From Clostridiaceae bacterium (GTDB lineage Bacteria > Bacillota > Clostridia > Clostridiales > Clostridiaceae), in contig CABIZX010000002.1 in the NCBI GenBank assembly GCA_902363375.1, positions 715,699-779,698 on the forward strand: a DNA stretch of 64,000 nt, read 5' to 3'. A program made the translations under genes and the position numbers. Shown piece after piece: positions 10,433 through 18,414 of this stretch; positions within the stretch are counted from its first letter, which is position 1; every line of letters begins with the position of its first letter. The notes under the pieces are model-generated. The model made no database searches, had not been told where the DNA came from, and saw nothing but the letters and a program-made list of their open reading frames with translations.

Positions 10433-11287
10433 ATGATAAAAACTATTTATGAACTAGAGGAAGTAATTGATTTTGCATGGGAATTAAGCCAAGATAAGCT
10501 ATATGCTACTTATCTAAGAGTAAGATCAATGGATGAGATTAGAAAAATATTAGAGAAAGCTATAAAAGTGGACAAGGAAAATGTAATAGCTTCCTATGAT
10601 GAAAATGGATTACGTGGAGTTTGTGTTTATCAGTGGGACCATGAGAATAAATATGCACAAACATTACAGTTTTCAATAAAGGATGACTATGACGAAGTTG
10701 CTGATGAATTCATTGCATATCTAAGTAATGAATTACCTGGACATGAATTACACATAGGTATACCAGCTTCCAATAAAAATGCAAAGGAATATTTAGAGAA
10801 AAGGAATATAGAATGTTTAGAATCTCTTTTTGATACTAGACTATATAATTTACAATGTCCTATAAATGAAAAACATGATGGCATAGAAGAGATTACTGAA
10901 AGCAATTTTGAAGAATACGCTGCATTTCACGATAAATATGCCCTTCCTCTTGAAATGTATTATAACAGTAAAAATTTAAAAATAGATATAGATAGATTTC
11001 ATGTATTTGCTTACAGGGAAGATGGAGAAATTCATGGAGGTATTTTCACTAAGAGAGGCAAAATAATATCAGAAATTTTTGGTCTATTTATTGATGAAGA
11101 ATATAAAAATAAAGGCATTGAAGGTATTTTAATTAATGAAGCTCTAGTGAAGCTATACAAGGAATTTGGTGAGGTAAAGGAAGTTTGTTATTTTATTGAA
11201 GAAGAGTGCACAGATGAGCTAAATTCTGCATTAGATGCAGGTTTTGAGATAAATGATAACTATAGGAGCTATAGATTTACGCTTTAG
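10433..11287 (+). CDS. GNAT-fold acetyltransferase, two-lobe form
   Basis: A 284-residue protein, about twice the usual GNAT length, with a degenerate N-terminal lobe and a C-terminal lobe holding the acetyl-CoA loop region (GLFIDEEYKNKGIEGILINEAL). The canonical R/QxxGxG/A is weakened to EYKNKGIEG. The substrate is unknown. RBS GGGGGA is 6 bases before the ATG. A truncated second copy of this gene lies at 12966-13085, so the gene has been duplicated locally. Confidence 0.8.
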   Translation: MIKTIYELEEVIDFAWELSQDKLYATYLRVRSMDEIRKILEKAIKVDKENVIASYDENGLRGVCVYQWDHENKYAQTLQFSIKDDYDEVADEFIAYLSNELPGHELHIGIPASNKNAKEYLEKRNIECLESLFDTRLYNLQCPINEKHDGIEEITESNFEEYAAFHDKYALPLEMYYNSKNLKIDIDRFHVFAYREDGEIHGGIFTKRGKIISEIFGLFIDEEYKNKGIEGILINEALVKLYKEFGEVKEVCYFIEEECTDELNSALDAGFEINDNYRSYRFTL

Positions 11288-11771
11288 GCTATTTAATAGT
11301 CCTGACATTATTAATATTAAGAGTGAGGCTATAAAAATGGAATAAGCTTTCACTGCATTTTATAGTGTGTAGACAAGAAAAGATTGTGCATTTTAAGAAC
11401 TATATTTTAAGGTTAATTGGTGAATCATAGGAGGTATATTATGAATAATAGCCAATACAAAAAATTTAGTTGGATAAGTTTTGTATAAAAAAATATAAAG
11501 CTATTTTAATTATTGTAGATAACATTAATAAAAAAGTATAGAAAATATAAGATAGATTAGTTTCTATATAAACTTATGTAAGATATTTTACGCCATTTAA
11601 TTTAAAGGGTATTATAAAGCAGGAAATTTACAAAACGTATAAAAAGTGATGTAAACAAAGGGATATAGAGTGCGAATAATGCTCTTTGAAAACTGAATAA
11701 TGTGGCATTGAAAATATATTATAATTTACCAAGGGTAGATTGATAAATTGGAATCTGGAGGGAAAATTTTT
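11288..11771 (+). other. Intergenic stretch with relic ORF and boxA-like motif
   Basis: A 484-bp gap. It holds the 15-codon ORF at 11441 and, at 11680-11697, TGCTCTTTGAAAACTGAA, which matches the boxA antitermination motif of Gram-positive rRNA leaders very closely. No rRNA sequence follows. Confidence 0.45.
11441..11488 (+). pseudogene. 15-codon ORF with strong RBS, probable gene relic or leader
   Basis: ATAGGAGGTATATT precedes an ATG that encodes MNNSQYKKFSWISFV and then stops. The peptide reads like the beginning of a membrane protein whose remainder has been lost. Alternatively it could be a leader peptide for the downstream GNAT gene, but no clear competing hairpins were found between them. 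Confidence 0.4.
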
Positions 11772-12350
11772 ATGAAAGCTATCTCAGCTATAGAAACTGA
11801 AAGACTGATATTAAGAAAATTTACTGAAAAAGATGTAGACGCTTTCTTTGAGATTTTAAGCGATAAAGAGGTAAATAAATTTTTACCGATGTTTCCACTT
11901 AAAGATATTGAAGAAGCAAAAAAACACTTGCAAGAACGATATCTAGTGGCAGACGGTTATCATTATGCTATTTGCTTAAAAGTAGATAATGTACCTATAG
12001 GATTTATTAATGTAAGTGATAATGAAAGTTACGACTTCGGATATGGATTAAAAAAGGAGTTTTGGAATAAAGGGATTGTGACAGAAGCAAGCAAAGCAGT
12101 TATAGAACAGCTTAAAAAAGATGGTATGCCTTATATTACAGCTACCCATGATGTTAAAAATCCAAGAAGTGGGGCTGTAATGAAAAAGATAGGCATGACC
12201 TACCAATATTCATATGAGGAACAATGGCAACCAAAGGATATACTTGTAACCTTTAGAATGTATCAATTAAACTTTGATGATCAAAAAGACAGAGTATATA
12301 AGGAATACTGGAATAAGTACCCTGTCCATTTTATCGAAAAGGACGTATAA
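11772..12350 (+). CDS. GNAT acetyltransferase, RimJ/RimL-like
   Basis: A 192-residue acetyltransferase of the RimJ/RimL branch (ETERLILRKFTEKD opening; YGLKKEFWNKGIVTEASKAV acetyl-CoA region; NPRSGAVMKKIGM near the end). It probably acetylates an N-terminus or a small amine. The start is taken at the ATG at 11772 because GGAGGG lies 9 bases upstream; an earlier in-frame ATG at 11748 lacks a ribosome site. Behind it lies an unrelated Nudix gene 80 bp downstream, perhaps in the same transcript. Confidence 0.9.
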   Translation: MKAISAIETERLILRKFTEKDVDAFFEILSDKEVNKFLPMFPLKDIEEAKKHLQERYLVADGYHYAICLKVDNVPIGFINVSDNESYDFGYGLKKEFWNKGIVTEASKAVIEQLKKDGMPYITATHDVKNPRSGAVMKKIGMTYQYSYEEQWQPKDILVTFRMYQLNFDDQKDRVYKEYWNKYPVHFIEKDV

Positions 12351-12430
12351 TTTCTAGCTTAGTTATGAGTTTATTATAAATACATTATTAAGTTAAAAAG
12401 ACTATATGAAATATATAGGGGTGGGTAATT

Positions 12431-12946
12431 ATGATTTTTAATTATGTACTTGGACTTAAAGAGATAAGTCAGGATAAAGTAAATATTAGTAACAGAGAGG
12501 CTATAAGAGGAGTTATATTAAAAAAAGACAAGCTCCTTATGGTGCATACAAATAAGGGGGATTATAAATTCCCAGGTGGTGGAGCAAATAAAGGAGAAAG
12601 CCATGAAGAAACATTAAAACGTGAGGTAGCAGAGGAAACAGGCTATATAATTAAAAATGTGAAGGATAAATTAGGAGAAATTATTGAAAGAAAACTAGAT
12701 AAATATGCAGAAGATTCTATTTTTCAGATGACTTCACATTACTACTTGTGTGAAATATCCAATGAAAAGACTAATCAAAATCTAGATAACTATGAAGAAG
12801 AATTAGGTTTTCAAGGCGAATGGATTCAGATAGATGAAGCTATTAAATTGAATGAAGAGATAATTGATAAGGATGATGAGAGTAAAAATCCTTGGGTTTA
12901 TAGAGAAACTCAAGTTCTAAAAGACATAAAAAAATATTTTTATTAA
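12431..12946 (+). CDS. Nudix hydrolase
   Basis: A 171-residue pyrophosphohydrolase. A complete Nudix box GX5EX7REVxEETGY spans residues 50-72, so the metal-binding glutamates are intact. The substrate (nucleoside diphosphate derivative, sugar nucleotide or damaged nucleotide) cannot be read from the sequence. RBS GGGGTGGG is 6 bases upstream of the ATG. A second, decayed Nudix gene is at 16816. Confidence 0.92.
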   Translation: MIFNYVLGLKEISQDKVNISNREAIRGVILKKDKLLMVHTNKGDYKFPGGGANKGESHEETLKREVAEETGYIIKNVKDKLGEIIERKLDKYAEDSIFQMTSHYYLCEISNEKTNQNLDNYEEELGFQGEWIQIDEAIKLNEEIIDKDDESKNPWVYRETQVLKDIKKYFY

Positions 12947-12965
12947 TATGACTCCCTATAAAAAT

Positions 12966-13085
12966 GTATTATAACAGTAAAAATTTTTAAATAGATATGG
13001 AGAGATTTCGTGTATTTGCTTATAGGCAGGATGGAGCAATTCATATCTATGAAACTATGGTAAAATTATACAGTAGATTTAGTTA
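12966..13085 (+). pseudogene. Internally deleted fragment of the two-lobe GNAT gene
   Basis: Translates as MYYNSKNF-stop-IDMERFRVFAYRQDGAIH, then jumps to YETMVKLYSRFS. It is a close copy of residues about 175-205 and 240-255 of the gene at 10433, with an in-frame stop and the segment between missing. It is clearly a dead partial duplicate. Confidence 0.8.
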
Positions 13086-13129
13086 AATAAAAGTATATGT
13101 ATTCTGTCATATTTGAAAGGAGAAAGAAA

Positions 13130-13570
13130 ATGGAAAATGTTCGTATTTATGAAATTCCTACTTGCAAGATGGTAGCCTCTAAGTGTGGTATGTTTGGTGA
13201 TGGTAAACTTGAACAATTTGATGAATGGTTCAGTGCCTTGCCTAGAACAATGTTCCCCAAAGATTTTATGCTATATGACAATGAAAAGGGTGGATTTATA
13301 TGGTATTACATGTACAGTGAAGGTATGAATGTACCTGATGATTTTAGTATCATTGATTTCCCAGGGGGCTTATATGCTGTGGCTTCTGAAATAGATGGAC
13401 AAGATTCTTCAGAAGTTATAGGCGTCATAAAAAATTTTATTAAGGAAAAAGGTTGCTTTATAGAAGATAGTTCTCGTGCATACTTAGGTAATATTCCAAC
13501 TCCACCATCCGCTAGTAAAGCCATGGGATATAATCAAATGGATTATTATGTTCCAATAAAAATTAAATAA
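13130..13570 (+). CDS. Stand-alone GyrI-like ligand-binding protein
   Basis: A 146-residue protein with the GyrI-like/AraC effector-binding fold (MENVRIYEIPTCKMV opening, FPGGLYAVASEI strand, DYYVPIKIK end). Without a DNA-binding domain such proteins bind or hydrolyse amphipathic small molecules. The start at 13130 is chosen because GAAAGGAG lies 8 bases upstream, rather than the longer frame from 13097. A distant paralogue is at 24055, and the same domain forms the C-terminus of the two AraC proteins and one MerR protein in this window. Confidence 0.85.
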   Translation: MENVRIYEIPTCKMVASKCGMFGDGKLEQFDEWFSALPRTMFPKDFMLYDNEKGGFIWYYMYSEGMNVPDDFSIIDFPGGLYAVASEIDGQDSSEVIGVIKNFIKEKGCFIEDSSRAYLGNIPTPPSASKAMGYNQMDYYVPIKIK

Positions 13571-14010
13571 TATACATCAAATAAGTATAATTCTTAATGT
13601 ATATTATTCTTATAAAGTTATTTAAAGGATGAAGAAATGGCCCAATGGTATGATAATTTTAAAAATGGTGCTATTCGATAGAATATAAGTAAAACCATAT
13701 CAATAAATTAAATTTATCGAGAAAAATAAATAACATTAATATATTACCTAAATAAAAAATTAAGTATATACCGTATTGTTGAAAAAGGAATATGTGGTAT
13801 TTTTGTTTTACAATTTGTAGATATTGTTAATTAGTTAAGGAAAATTTATTCTTTGAAAATTGAACAGTACGGTGTTTACAAATTATGCTATAATTAACTC
13901 ATAATAGTGTTATTGTGAGAGTTAGCTAATTATTAAACTGCTCGATAAATAGGATTTTGCAAGTTGGTTTTAGAGATATAAATCAAAATAAATTACAAGA
14001 GGTGAAACAT
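13571..14010 (+). other. Intergenic stretch with shared 110-bp repeat and boxA-like motif
   Basis: Contains a short coding-like relic (MAQWYDNFKNGAIR then stop) around 13640, the ATACCGTAT hairpin at 13768-13805, and a 110-bp segment (13783-13893) repeated at 17106-17216 that includes ATTCTTTGAAAATTGAACAG. A promoter for the next gene (TATGCTATAATTAA) lies at its end. Confidence 0.5.
13768..13805 (+). terminator. ATACCGTAT-family hairpin, copy 1
   Basis: ATACCGTATTGTT pairs with AATATGTGGTAT (G-U pairs allowed) and is followed by TTTTGTTTT. It belongs to a dispersed family of terminator-like palindromes (also 15172, 17896, 23915, 60105 and 61981). Confidence 0.7.
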
Positions 14011-15057
14011 ATGAGAAAAACGCTTCAGGATGTGGCAAGCTATTTGAAGAAAATTATGGTGCCCGAAACGCACGAAGCATATGCGATCAATCCTTTATAT
14101 ACAAATGTTTCAGTTGAAGAGAGCATACGTGAGGGCGTTCTGGCATTCAGAGCCTTTTTGGTTCGGCTTTACGATATTTTATACACCAAAGGTAATGTCT
14201 ATGATAATAGCAAAAAAGTTGCCCATGAATATGAAAACCGCACCACGCTTTCGGTGTATTATCCGTTCCTGCACAATGTAAGCACCATACTAATGAACAT
14301 AGGTTATCATGGCATTCCAGCTGAAAATGCGCAATCTCTCGCCTGTGGAAATACTATATTCAATGAAAAGCTGTCTGTTACCAAAAACCTTGAATGTCTT
14401 AGGTTTCTGGCGGATTGCGGTATTTGCATTGACGGCATAGATATAAATGAAAAAAAGCAAAACCTGTCAGACATCAAAAACATAAAGATTACATATCCAG
14501 ATAATCCCACTATGCTGACAGGTCTAAAGGTCATGGCAATCGCCGAGATAGACCATGGCACCCTGGTCAATCAGGATGTTTTTTTGCGTTGTGATTACAG
14601 GATATTGAAAAAGGATGGAACTGATGTGCTTTCTATCGTGCAGGATACGATAAAGCCTTTATCCGCAGATGTACAGGATTTCATTCTGAAACTGCATCAG
14701 CGCTATCTGGATAAAGGACTTACCTGCATCGTGGAAGTAAAAGGGTTTCATATCTATATGAAGTATTGTTATAAACGGAAAGATTTATGGGGGATTAACG
14801 CTTCCCTCAACAACAGCTATCATATCAATGTGAAATCGACAAAGACGCACGAATACACTGACATCATCAAAACGTTTCCTCCAATTTTGCAGGAACTGAT
14901 TGCAAAGGGATATGGATGCGGCAGAAAAAGAGAAATCGGGCATTGTGATGGCGGCTGTCGTGGACTTACCATATCGTTGGACGATTCTGTTTTAGATATA
15001 CGAGATTACATTGAAACATGGTTTGATCAAGAATTGTCATGCTTGCAAAAGAAATAA
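14011..15057 (+). CDS. Hypothetical protein of higher G+C, likely acquired
   Basis: A 348-residue soluble protein I do not recognise. It contains no visible membrane segment. A Cys/His-rich patch (GYGCGRKREIGHCDGGCRG, about 308-326) near the C-terminus could bind metal. Codon use is plainly different from all neighbours (many GCG, CGC, CTG, GGC codons), suggesting recent transfer. The start at 14011 is favoured by AGAGGTG 6 bases upstream. It sits between repeat-bearing intergenic segments, each with an ATACCGTAT hairpin. Confidence 0.75.
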   Translation: MRKTLQDVASYLKKIMVPETHEAYAINPLYTNVSVEESIREGVLAFRAFLVRLYDILYTKGNVYDNSKKVAHEYENRTTLSVYYPFLHNVSTILMNIGYHGIPAENAQSLACGNTIFNEKLSVTKNLECLRFLADCGICIDGIDINEKKQNLSDIKNIKITYPDNPTMLTGLKVMAIAEIDHGTLVNQDVFLRCDYRILKKDGTDVLSIVQDTIKPLSADVQDFILKLHQRYLDKGLTCIVEVKGFHIYMKYCYKRKDLWGINASLNNSYHINVKSTKTHEYTDIIKTFPPILQELIAKGYGCGRKREIGHCDGGCRGLTISLDDSVLDIRDYIETWFDQELSCLQKK

Positions 15058-15534
15058 ACATTTTATTCATTTCATCTTTCAAACATAGCACGACAAATTC
15101 CAATTTAGCGATTAGAATTCGAAGAACAATCTTGATATATTATGAAAAAATTAAATACTAAATTATTGGGAATACCATACTATTCAAAGTTGAATATGCG
15201 GTATTTTTAATTCGCAATTCAAGGAAAAGGTGAATTAAGGGAGTTAAAGGACTTGCCTTAACAATCCGTTTATTTTTAATACTCTTTTAAATATATGATT
15301 TACCAATACGTTGAGAGTCATAGCTTTTTATTAACTGAAATATTAAAAAAATATGATCAAGTATATACGTATAATTGCCATTTAATATAAGGTTTTAGTT
15401 TATAACAGATGTGATATAAAAAAAGAATATAGTTATTAATTTAGAGAGTTTACATAATAATATATTATATAGTATGGAAAAATTGATTTAAAATAACTAT
15501 TCATAATGATGTATCTAAGAAAAAATATTATGGA
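15058..15534 (+). other. Intergenic stretch with repeat hairpin
   Basis: Holds the ATACCGTAT-type hairpin at 15172-15204 within a 73-bp segment (15150-15222) repeated almost exactly at 17874-17946. The rest is AT-rich with promoter-like hexamers; no gene seen. Confidence 0.5.
15172..15210 (+). terminator. ATACCGTAT-family hairpin, copy 2
   Basis: ATACCATACTATTCA pairs with TGAATATGCGGTAT, followed by a T tract. It likely ends the transcript of the gene at 14011. Confidence 0.7.
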
Positions 15535-15789
15535 ATGGGAGTGTATCAATTGGCAAAATTACTAATTTGGATTATATCTATGCCTGTTATAATCGCACTA
15601 ATATTTGCTATAATATATCCAGAAAAAAATTTGATGTTTGGTCGCAGATGGCAATATAAAAATAAGGATTTAGAACCTAGTGAAGCTGCAATTAAATATA
15701 CACGAATATCTTCAATTATCTGTTTAATTATATTTGTAATAATATTAATTGCTTTAACCATAAATATTGGATTAAGGGCAACCACATAG
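15535..15789 (+). CDS. Small two-helix membrane protein, DUF6199-like
   Basis: An 84-residue protein with two membrane helices flanking a cytoplasmic loop YPEKNLMFGRRWQYKNKDLEPSEAAIKYTRI. The loop pattern (GRRW.YK...EPSE....TRI) resembles the small DUF6199 membrane family; function unknown. The ATG at 15535 lacks a good ribosome site, and a TTG at 15550 preceded by GGGAG may be the real start (79 residues). Confidence 0.65.
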   Translation: MGVYQLAKLLIWIISMPVIIALIFAIIYPEKNLMFGRRWQYKNKDLEPSEAAIKYTRISSIICLIIFVIILIALTINIGLRATT

Positions 15790-15860
15790 AAGAAGTTCTA
15801 CTTAACTTTGTATATAATAATTCCAATTAAATAAGAGAGGTTAAGGATTTAATTAAGAAT

Positions 15861-15897
15861 AAAGCACACTATTTTTAGCGAGATGGGTGCTTTTTTC
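15861..15897 (+). terminator. Intrinsic terminator, duplicated block copy A
   Basis: AAAGCAC...GTGCTTTTTT. The stem and the downstream 40 bases recur at 19330-19390, marking the beginning of a duplicated block. Confidence 0.75.
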
Positions 15898-15934
15898 TTT
15901 GCCATCAACTTATATATGAATTTCAAATATAGTA

Positions 15935-16047
15935 TAATTAACCTATACTGTATTATTTTGCGATTTGAGTTAAATAGAAATTTACGGAATGTATTTAATT
16001 CTTTGGAAAAGACAAAAAAGATAAACTAAGAAAGTAGGAGAATTAAC
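15935..16047 (+). pseudogene. Relic of a DUF6440 gene upstream of the GNAT gene
   Basis: The segment reads TTAATTCTTTGGAAAAGAC-AAAAAAGATAAAC and matches the beginning of the intact DUF6440 gene at 19685 (TTAAATTGTTTGGAAAAGA onward), after which the coding body is missing and the GNAT leader AGGAGAATTAAC follows. It is the remains of a deleted gene in the first copy of a duplicated two-gene block. Confidence 0.65.
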
Positions 16048-16614
16048 ATGGGGAATATGAACCTTTTATTGGTGAAGCACAGTCATATGGAAAGTGAGCG
16101 AATCATTTTACGTCCAGTTTCACTTGATGATGCTGAGGATATGTATGAATATACATCAGATGAAGAAACAACACGCTTTATTTATGACCAACACACAGAT
16201 ATAAACAAAACAAAGAGCTTAATAGCTAACTATTTTATGAAGGAACCAATAGGTAAATATGCAATTTTATTAAAGGAAAACAATAAAATGATTGGGATTA
16301 TTGAGTTCAGAGTACATGAACATAACAATAGTGGAGAAATAGGTTATACATTAAATAGGCATTTTTGGGGGAAGGGTTACATGACAGAAGCAGGGCAGTT
16401 AATACTGAAATTAGCCTTTAATATACTAGGTTTAGAACGAGTATTTGGAGAATGTGATGTTAGGAATGGTGCTTCAGGAAAAGTATTGAGTCGTTTAGGA
16501 ATGACCCATGAAGGTACACTTCGTAGAGATCATATGATAAAGGGGTTTCTAACAGATACTGAACATTACTCTATATTAAAGGATGAATATTTAAATAAGA
16601 AGGTAATCAACTAG
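16048..16614 (+). CDS. GNAT acetyltransferase, RimJ/RimL-like
   Basis: A 188-residue RimJ/RimL-type N-acetyltransferase (ESERIILRPVSLDDAEDMYEY opening, HFWGKGYMTEAGQLILKLAF acetyl-CoA loop, NGASGKVLSRLGM C-terminal motif). The substrate is unknown; this branch often acts on ribosomal protein N-termini or on antibiotics. RBS TAGGAG is 8 bases before the ATG. The last 45 bp and the leader of this gene occur again at 19880-19946 with the body deleted, so the gene was once duplicated. Confidence 0.92.
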   Translation: MGNMNLLLVKHSHMESERIILRPVSLDDAEDMYEYTSDEETTRFIYDQHTDINKTKSLIANYFMKEPIGKYAILLKENNKMIGIIEFRVHEHNNSGEIGYTLNRHFWGKGYMTEAGQLILKLAFNILGLERVFGECDVRNGASGKVLSRLGMTHEGTLRRDHMIKGFLTDTEHYSILKDEYLNKKVIN

Positions 16615-16815
16615 TAACCTTAGTGGTTACTAGTGATCTATACAGAAATGGGTGGTTTAACTGCCCGTTTTGTTTTATTAGTTTCTTGTAGGGCAAAAGC
16701 AATAAACTAGTTAAGCATAAAATTTTAATTGTAATCTTAATAAATTTTAGAATGTATAATTCTGAGATTGTGAAAGAAAAATGCAATATGCTTAGTTGAA
16801 TGGAGAGGTGCTTTG

Positions 16816-17110
16816 ATGAAAAGTTTTGGGAAAAGAAATTATAACCTTGAATATAAGAAGAGAAAAGGTGTCTACGGAATTATTCAAGATTGAGATGGAA
16901 AGTTTTTAGTGGTGAAGGACGAAGACAATAATTTTTTTTTGTGGGAGGAAAAATTGAACTAGGTGAAGATCCAGTAGAAGCAATTTGCAGAGAAGCACTA
17001 GAAGAAACGGGATGCCAAGTTAAGGTAAATAATTTTATAGGTATTGCTGAAAAACATTGAGTTTCAGAAAAATATCCCAAATGGTCTCAGCATAATATAG
17101 GGGTGTTCAA
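16816..17110 (+). pseudogene. Decayed Nudix hydrolase gene
   Basis: Begins with a good RBS (GGAGAGGTG) and reads MKSFGKRNYN...RKGVYGIIQD-stop-DGKFLVVKDEDNNFF. A run of T at 16931-16939 shifts the frame into LVGGKIELGEDPVEAICREALEETGCQV, a clear Nudix box, and then meets another stop (AEKH-stop). Two in-frame stops and one frameshift make it non-functional unless the sequence is wrong. Confidence 0.85.
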
Positions 17111-17300
17111 TGCTGAATATGCGATATTTTTATTTCACAATTTGTAGATATTGTCAATTAGTTACGGAAAATTTATTCTTTGAAAATTAAATGGTACAGT
17201 ATTTATAAAATATATTATAATTAAATACAAATTGTTATATAATGCTAAGTGAAAATTATAATTATTTTAAGTGATATATGTACTTAGGAGGATTTGTTAA
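17106..17300 (+). repeat. Second copy of 110-bp intergenic repeat with boxA-like motif
   Basis: 17106-17216 repeats 13783-13893 (GAATATGCGATATTTTTAT, AATTTGTAGATATTG, then ATTCTTTGAAAATTAAATGG at 17175-17194). It supplies the leader and TATTATAATTA promoter element of the next GNAT gene. Confidence 0.65.
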
Positions 17301-17747
17301 ATGATAAAAATAGAAAATTTAAATAACATTAGCAATAAAGATATAGATGAAATATTAGATACATGGGAATCATCGGTAAGAGCAACCCATACTTTTTTAA
17401 GTGAAGATGACATAATATCAATAAAGTCTCAAGTTATAGAAGGGGTTAAACAAGTTAGTAAACTTTTATGCGTAAGAGATAAAAAAGGTATTATAAAAGC
17501 CTTTATGGGAATACATGATTTTAAAATTGAAATGTTATTTGTAAGTAATGAAAGTAGAGGAAAAGGAATTGGCAAAAGGCTTGTAGAACATGCAATAGAA
17601 GACTTAAAGGTAAATTATGTAGATGTAAATGAACAAAACCCACAAGCAGTAGGATTTTATGAACACATAGGATTTCAAATTTTTAAGAAATCTAAGTTTG
17701 ATGAACAAGGTAATCCATTCCCTATATTTCATATGAAATTAAAATAA
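17301..17747 (+). CDS. GNAT acetyltransferase, YjaB-like
   Basis: A 148-residue acetyltransferase resembling Escherichia coli YjaB: WESSVRATHTFLSEDD near the start, MLFVSNESRGKGIGKRLVEHA with the full RGKGIG acetyl-CoA loop (about 77-97), and DVNEQNPQAVGFYEHIGF, a near-identical YjaB motif. It probably acetylates lysine or a small amine. RBS AGGAGG lies 8 bases before the ATG. The leader carries the boxA-like repeat and the gene is followed by an ATACCGTAT terminator, so it forms a single-gene unit. Confidence 0.93.
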   Translation: MIKIENLNNISNKDIDEILDTWESSVRATHTFLSEDDIISIKSQVIEGVKQVSKLLCVRDKKGIIKAFMGIHDFKIEMLFVSNESRGKGIGKRLVEHAIEDLKVNYVDVNEQNPQAVGFYEHIGFQIFKKSKFDEQGNPFPIFHMKLK

Positions 17748-17895
17748 TAATGCAAGTTATAATATTATTAGATAAATAGAGATAGATCAATAAATTTCAA
17801 TATTATTACTATATTTTTAGTTCATCAAAATATATTTTATTATCCTCGATGATTTAATATATTACAAAGATAAAATTAAATATTAAATTAGGAGA

Positions 17896-17935
17896 ATACC
17901 GTATTATTCAAAACTGAATATACGGTATTTTTAAT
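17896..17935 (+). terminator. ATACCGTAT-family hairpin, copy 3
   Basis: ATACCGTATTATTCA pairs perfectly with TGAATATACGGTAT and is followed by TTTTAATT. It is part of a 73-bp direct repeat shared with 15150-15222. Confidence 0.75.
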
Positions 17936-17950
17936 TCGCAATTCAAATAA

Positions 17951-18202
17951 AAAGCGATGTAATCAACTATATGATCTATTAGAAGTCCCTTATCAACTTG
18001 ATAAAAGGTATGACTTATTTGAAATAGAATTTCCATCTTGTATTCAAAAATATTCTATTTAAGAAAAAGATAGGATATAATATATATCAATCATATAACA
18101 ATGGATCATTTAAAGTAATAATAGGCTACCAATGAGATTTGGCAAAGATAGTGATTTTGATCTTGCTTATCAATGTCCATACTGTAATAAGAAATTTAAT
18201 TA
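17951..18202 (+). pseudogene. Coding-like relics of an unidentified gene
   Basis: Two start-less or short readings remain: NQLYDLLEVPYQLDKRYDL followed by FEIEFPSCIQKYSI and a stop (about 17955-18061), and MRFGKDSDFDLAYQCPYCNKKFN (about 18134-18202), which ends in a CxxC knuckle. They look like pieces of one or two degraded genes. Confidence 0.4.
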
Positions 18203-18277
18203 AATATAATATATTATATTAATAATAAATATATCAGTACTAATATTTAATATCATATATGCAAGGAGGTGAACTCT

Positions 18278-18322
18278 ATGAAGAGAATCAAGCGAATTAA
18301 CTACTCGGTGCAGTTGATATAA
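18278..18322 (+). CDS. Leader peptide MKRIKRINYSVQLI of the methyltransferase gene
   Basis: A 14-codon ORF with a near-perfect ribosome site (AAGGAGGTGA) 7 bases before the ATG, 92 bp upstream of a SAM methyltransferase gene. Its last codons form the left arm of a stem, so translation or stalling would decide how the RNA downstream folds. The basic, hydrophobic peptide fits leader peptides of inducible antibiotic-resistance genes. It was not long enough for a standard gene call. Confidence 0.65.
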   Translation: MKRIKRINYSVQLI

Positions 18323-18403
18323 TCTGATGGCAGATTGTACCGAGATATAATAATTTGTTATCAGCAAACTGCACTGCTTTTCATCAATATAAATTATGAA
18401 AAG
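18304..18403 (+). promoter_or_regulatory. Candidate translational attenuator before the methyltransferase
   Basis: Stem 1 pairs 18304-18314 with 18334-18344 (CTCGGT...ACCGAG core). A competing pairing is TGCAGTT (18309-18315) with AACTGCA (18367-18373). A third stem pairs CTTTTCAT (18377-18384) with ATGAAAAG (18396-18403), whose last bases run into the AAGAGGG ribosome site of the methyltransferase. This is the arrangement of a leader-peptide-controlled switch. Confidence 0.6.
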
Positions 18404-18414
18404 AGGGCGATTGT

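Noticed and set aside
11680..11700. rRNA operon leader suggested by the boxA motif
   Set aside because: No 16S or 23S sequence follows; the next feature is a GNAT gene.
14081..14281. 66-codon alternative frame inside the G+C-rich gene
   Set aside because: Overlaps a longer, well-supported frame with a ribosome site.
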